From Rosenbergiella nectarea (GTDB lineage Bacteria; Pseudomonadota; Gammaproteobacteria; Enterobacterales; Enterobacteriaceae): a stretch of DNA of 34,715 nucleotides. The translations under genes and the position numbers were made by a program. The stretch spans positions 1 to 34,715 of the forward strand of contig NZ_FOGC01000004.1 in assembly GCF_900111105.1 (NCBI RefSeq), in the 5' to 3' direction. Each line of letters begins with the position of its first letter. The first letter of the stretch is position 1. This document shows, piece after piece, positions 34,715 through 34,715 of this stretch. The notes under the pieces were generated by a model that worked only from the letters and a program-made list of their open reading frames with translations, made no database searches and was not told the origin of the DNA.

Positions 34715-34715
34715 A

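Overview
The window is chromosomal DNA of a gamma-proteobacterium in the Enterobacterales. From about 9 kb onward it carries an enterobacterial core block that follows E. coli order closely: folD, ybcJ, cspE, tatE, then on the minus strand lipA, lipB, ybeD, dacA, rlpA, mrdB, mrdA, rlmH, rsfS, nadD, holA, lptE, leuS, lnt, corC, ybeY, ybeZ and miaB, followed by ubiF on the plus strand and a tRNA-Gln. Several E. coli neighbours are absent (crcB next to cspE, ybeF between lipA and lipB, phpB between rsfS and nadD), and hiuH plus a DUF1737 gene sit between ybeZ and miaB. That pattern, with moderate GC, would suit an Erwiniaceae-like genus (Tatumella or Rosenbergiella type). The genus is a guess from gene content.

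Bases 1 to about 8955 are the right-hand part of a genomic island integrated at the 3' end of argU (tRNA-Arg, anticodon TCT), the site used by DLP12 in E. coli. The island's P4-type tyrosine integrase abuts the tRNA but is dead: it has two in-frame TAA codons, and the His of the HxxR motif is Asn. The left island end lies outside the window. Its content, left to right, is: a ribbon-helix-helix-type gene preceded by direct repeats, a GlpM/YdgC-like membrane protein, and a compact minus-strand phage-type operon of seven genes with overlapping ends. That operon includes two proteins with phage small-terminase-like basic N-termini, a secreted two-cysteine protein and a free-standing M41-type zinc peptidase. 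Two AT-rich modules follow (about 4.0-5.3 kb and 5.8-7.1 kb).

The two AT-rich modules are the most interesting part. Each encodes a 200-202 residue protein with the E...SGVTIGRGYD signature of pesticin/T4-lysozyme-fold muramidases, without a signal peptide, next to a gene for a secreted cysteine-containing protein. In module 1 the partner is an LprI-like (DUF1311) lysozyme-inhibitor homologue whose start codon overlaps the muramidase stop (ATGA), and which carries eleven perfect 9-bp repeats encoding a Gln-Ala-Gly linker. In module 2 the partner is an unrecognised 208-residue secreted protein, transcribed divergently. I infer two muramidase/immunity pairs, as in T6SS or bacteriocin effector cargo. 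Between them is a more GC-rich scrap of an older mobile element: a frameshifted, 5'-truncated ssb and the N-terminus of a FinO/ProQ-like protein.

In the core block the genes cover envelope building (dacA, mrdA, mrdB, rlpA, lptE, lnt), lipoate synthesis (lipA, lipB), ribosome maturation and translation (rlmH, rsfS, ybeY, ybeZ, leuS, miaB), replication and NAD (holA, nadD), one-carbon metabolism (folD), Tat export (tatE) and ubiquinone synthesis (ubiF). Most of the minus-strand genes are tightly packed, with stop/start overlaps of the form TAATG. Clear intrinsic terminators follow cspE, tatE/lipA (bidirectional), dacA, miaB and ubiF.
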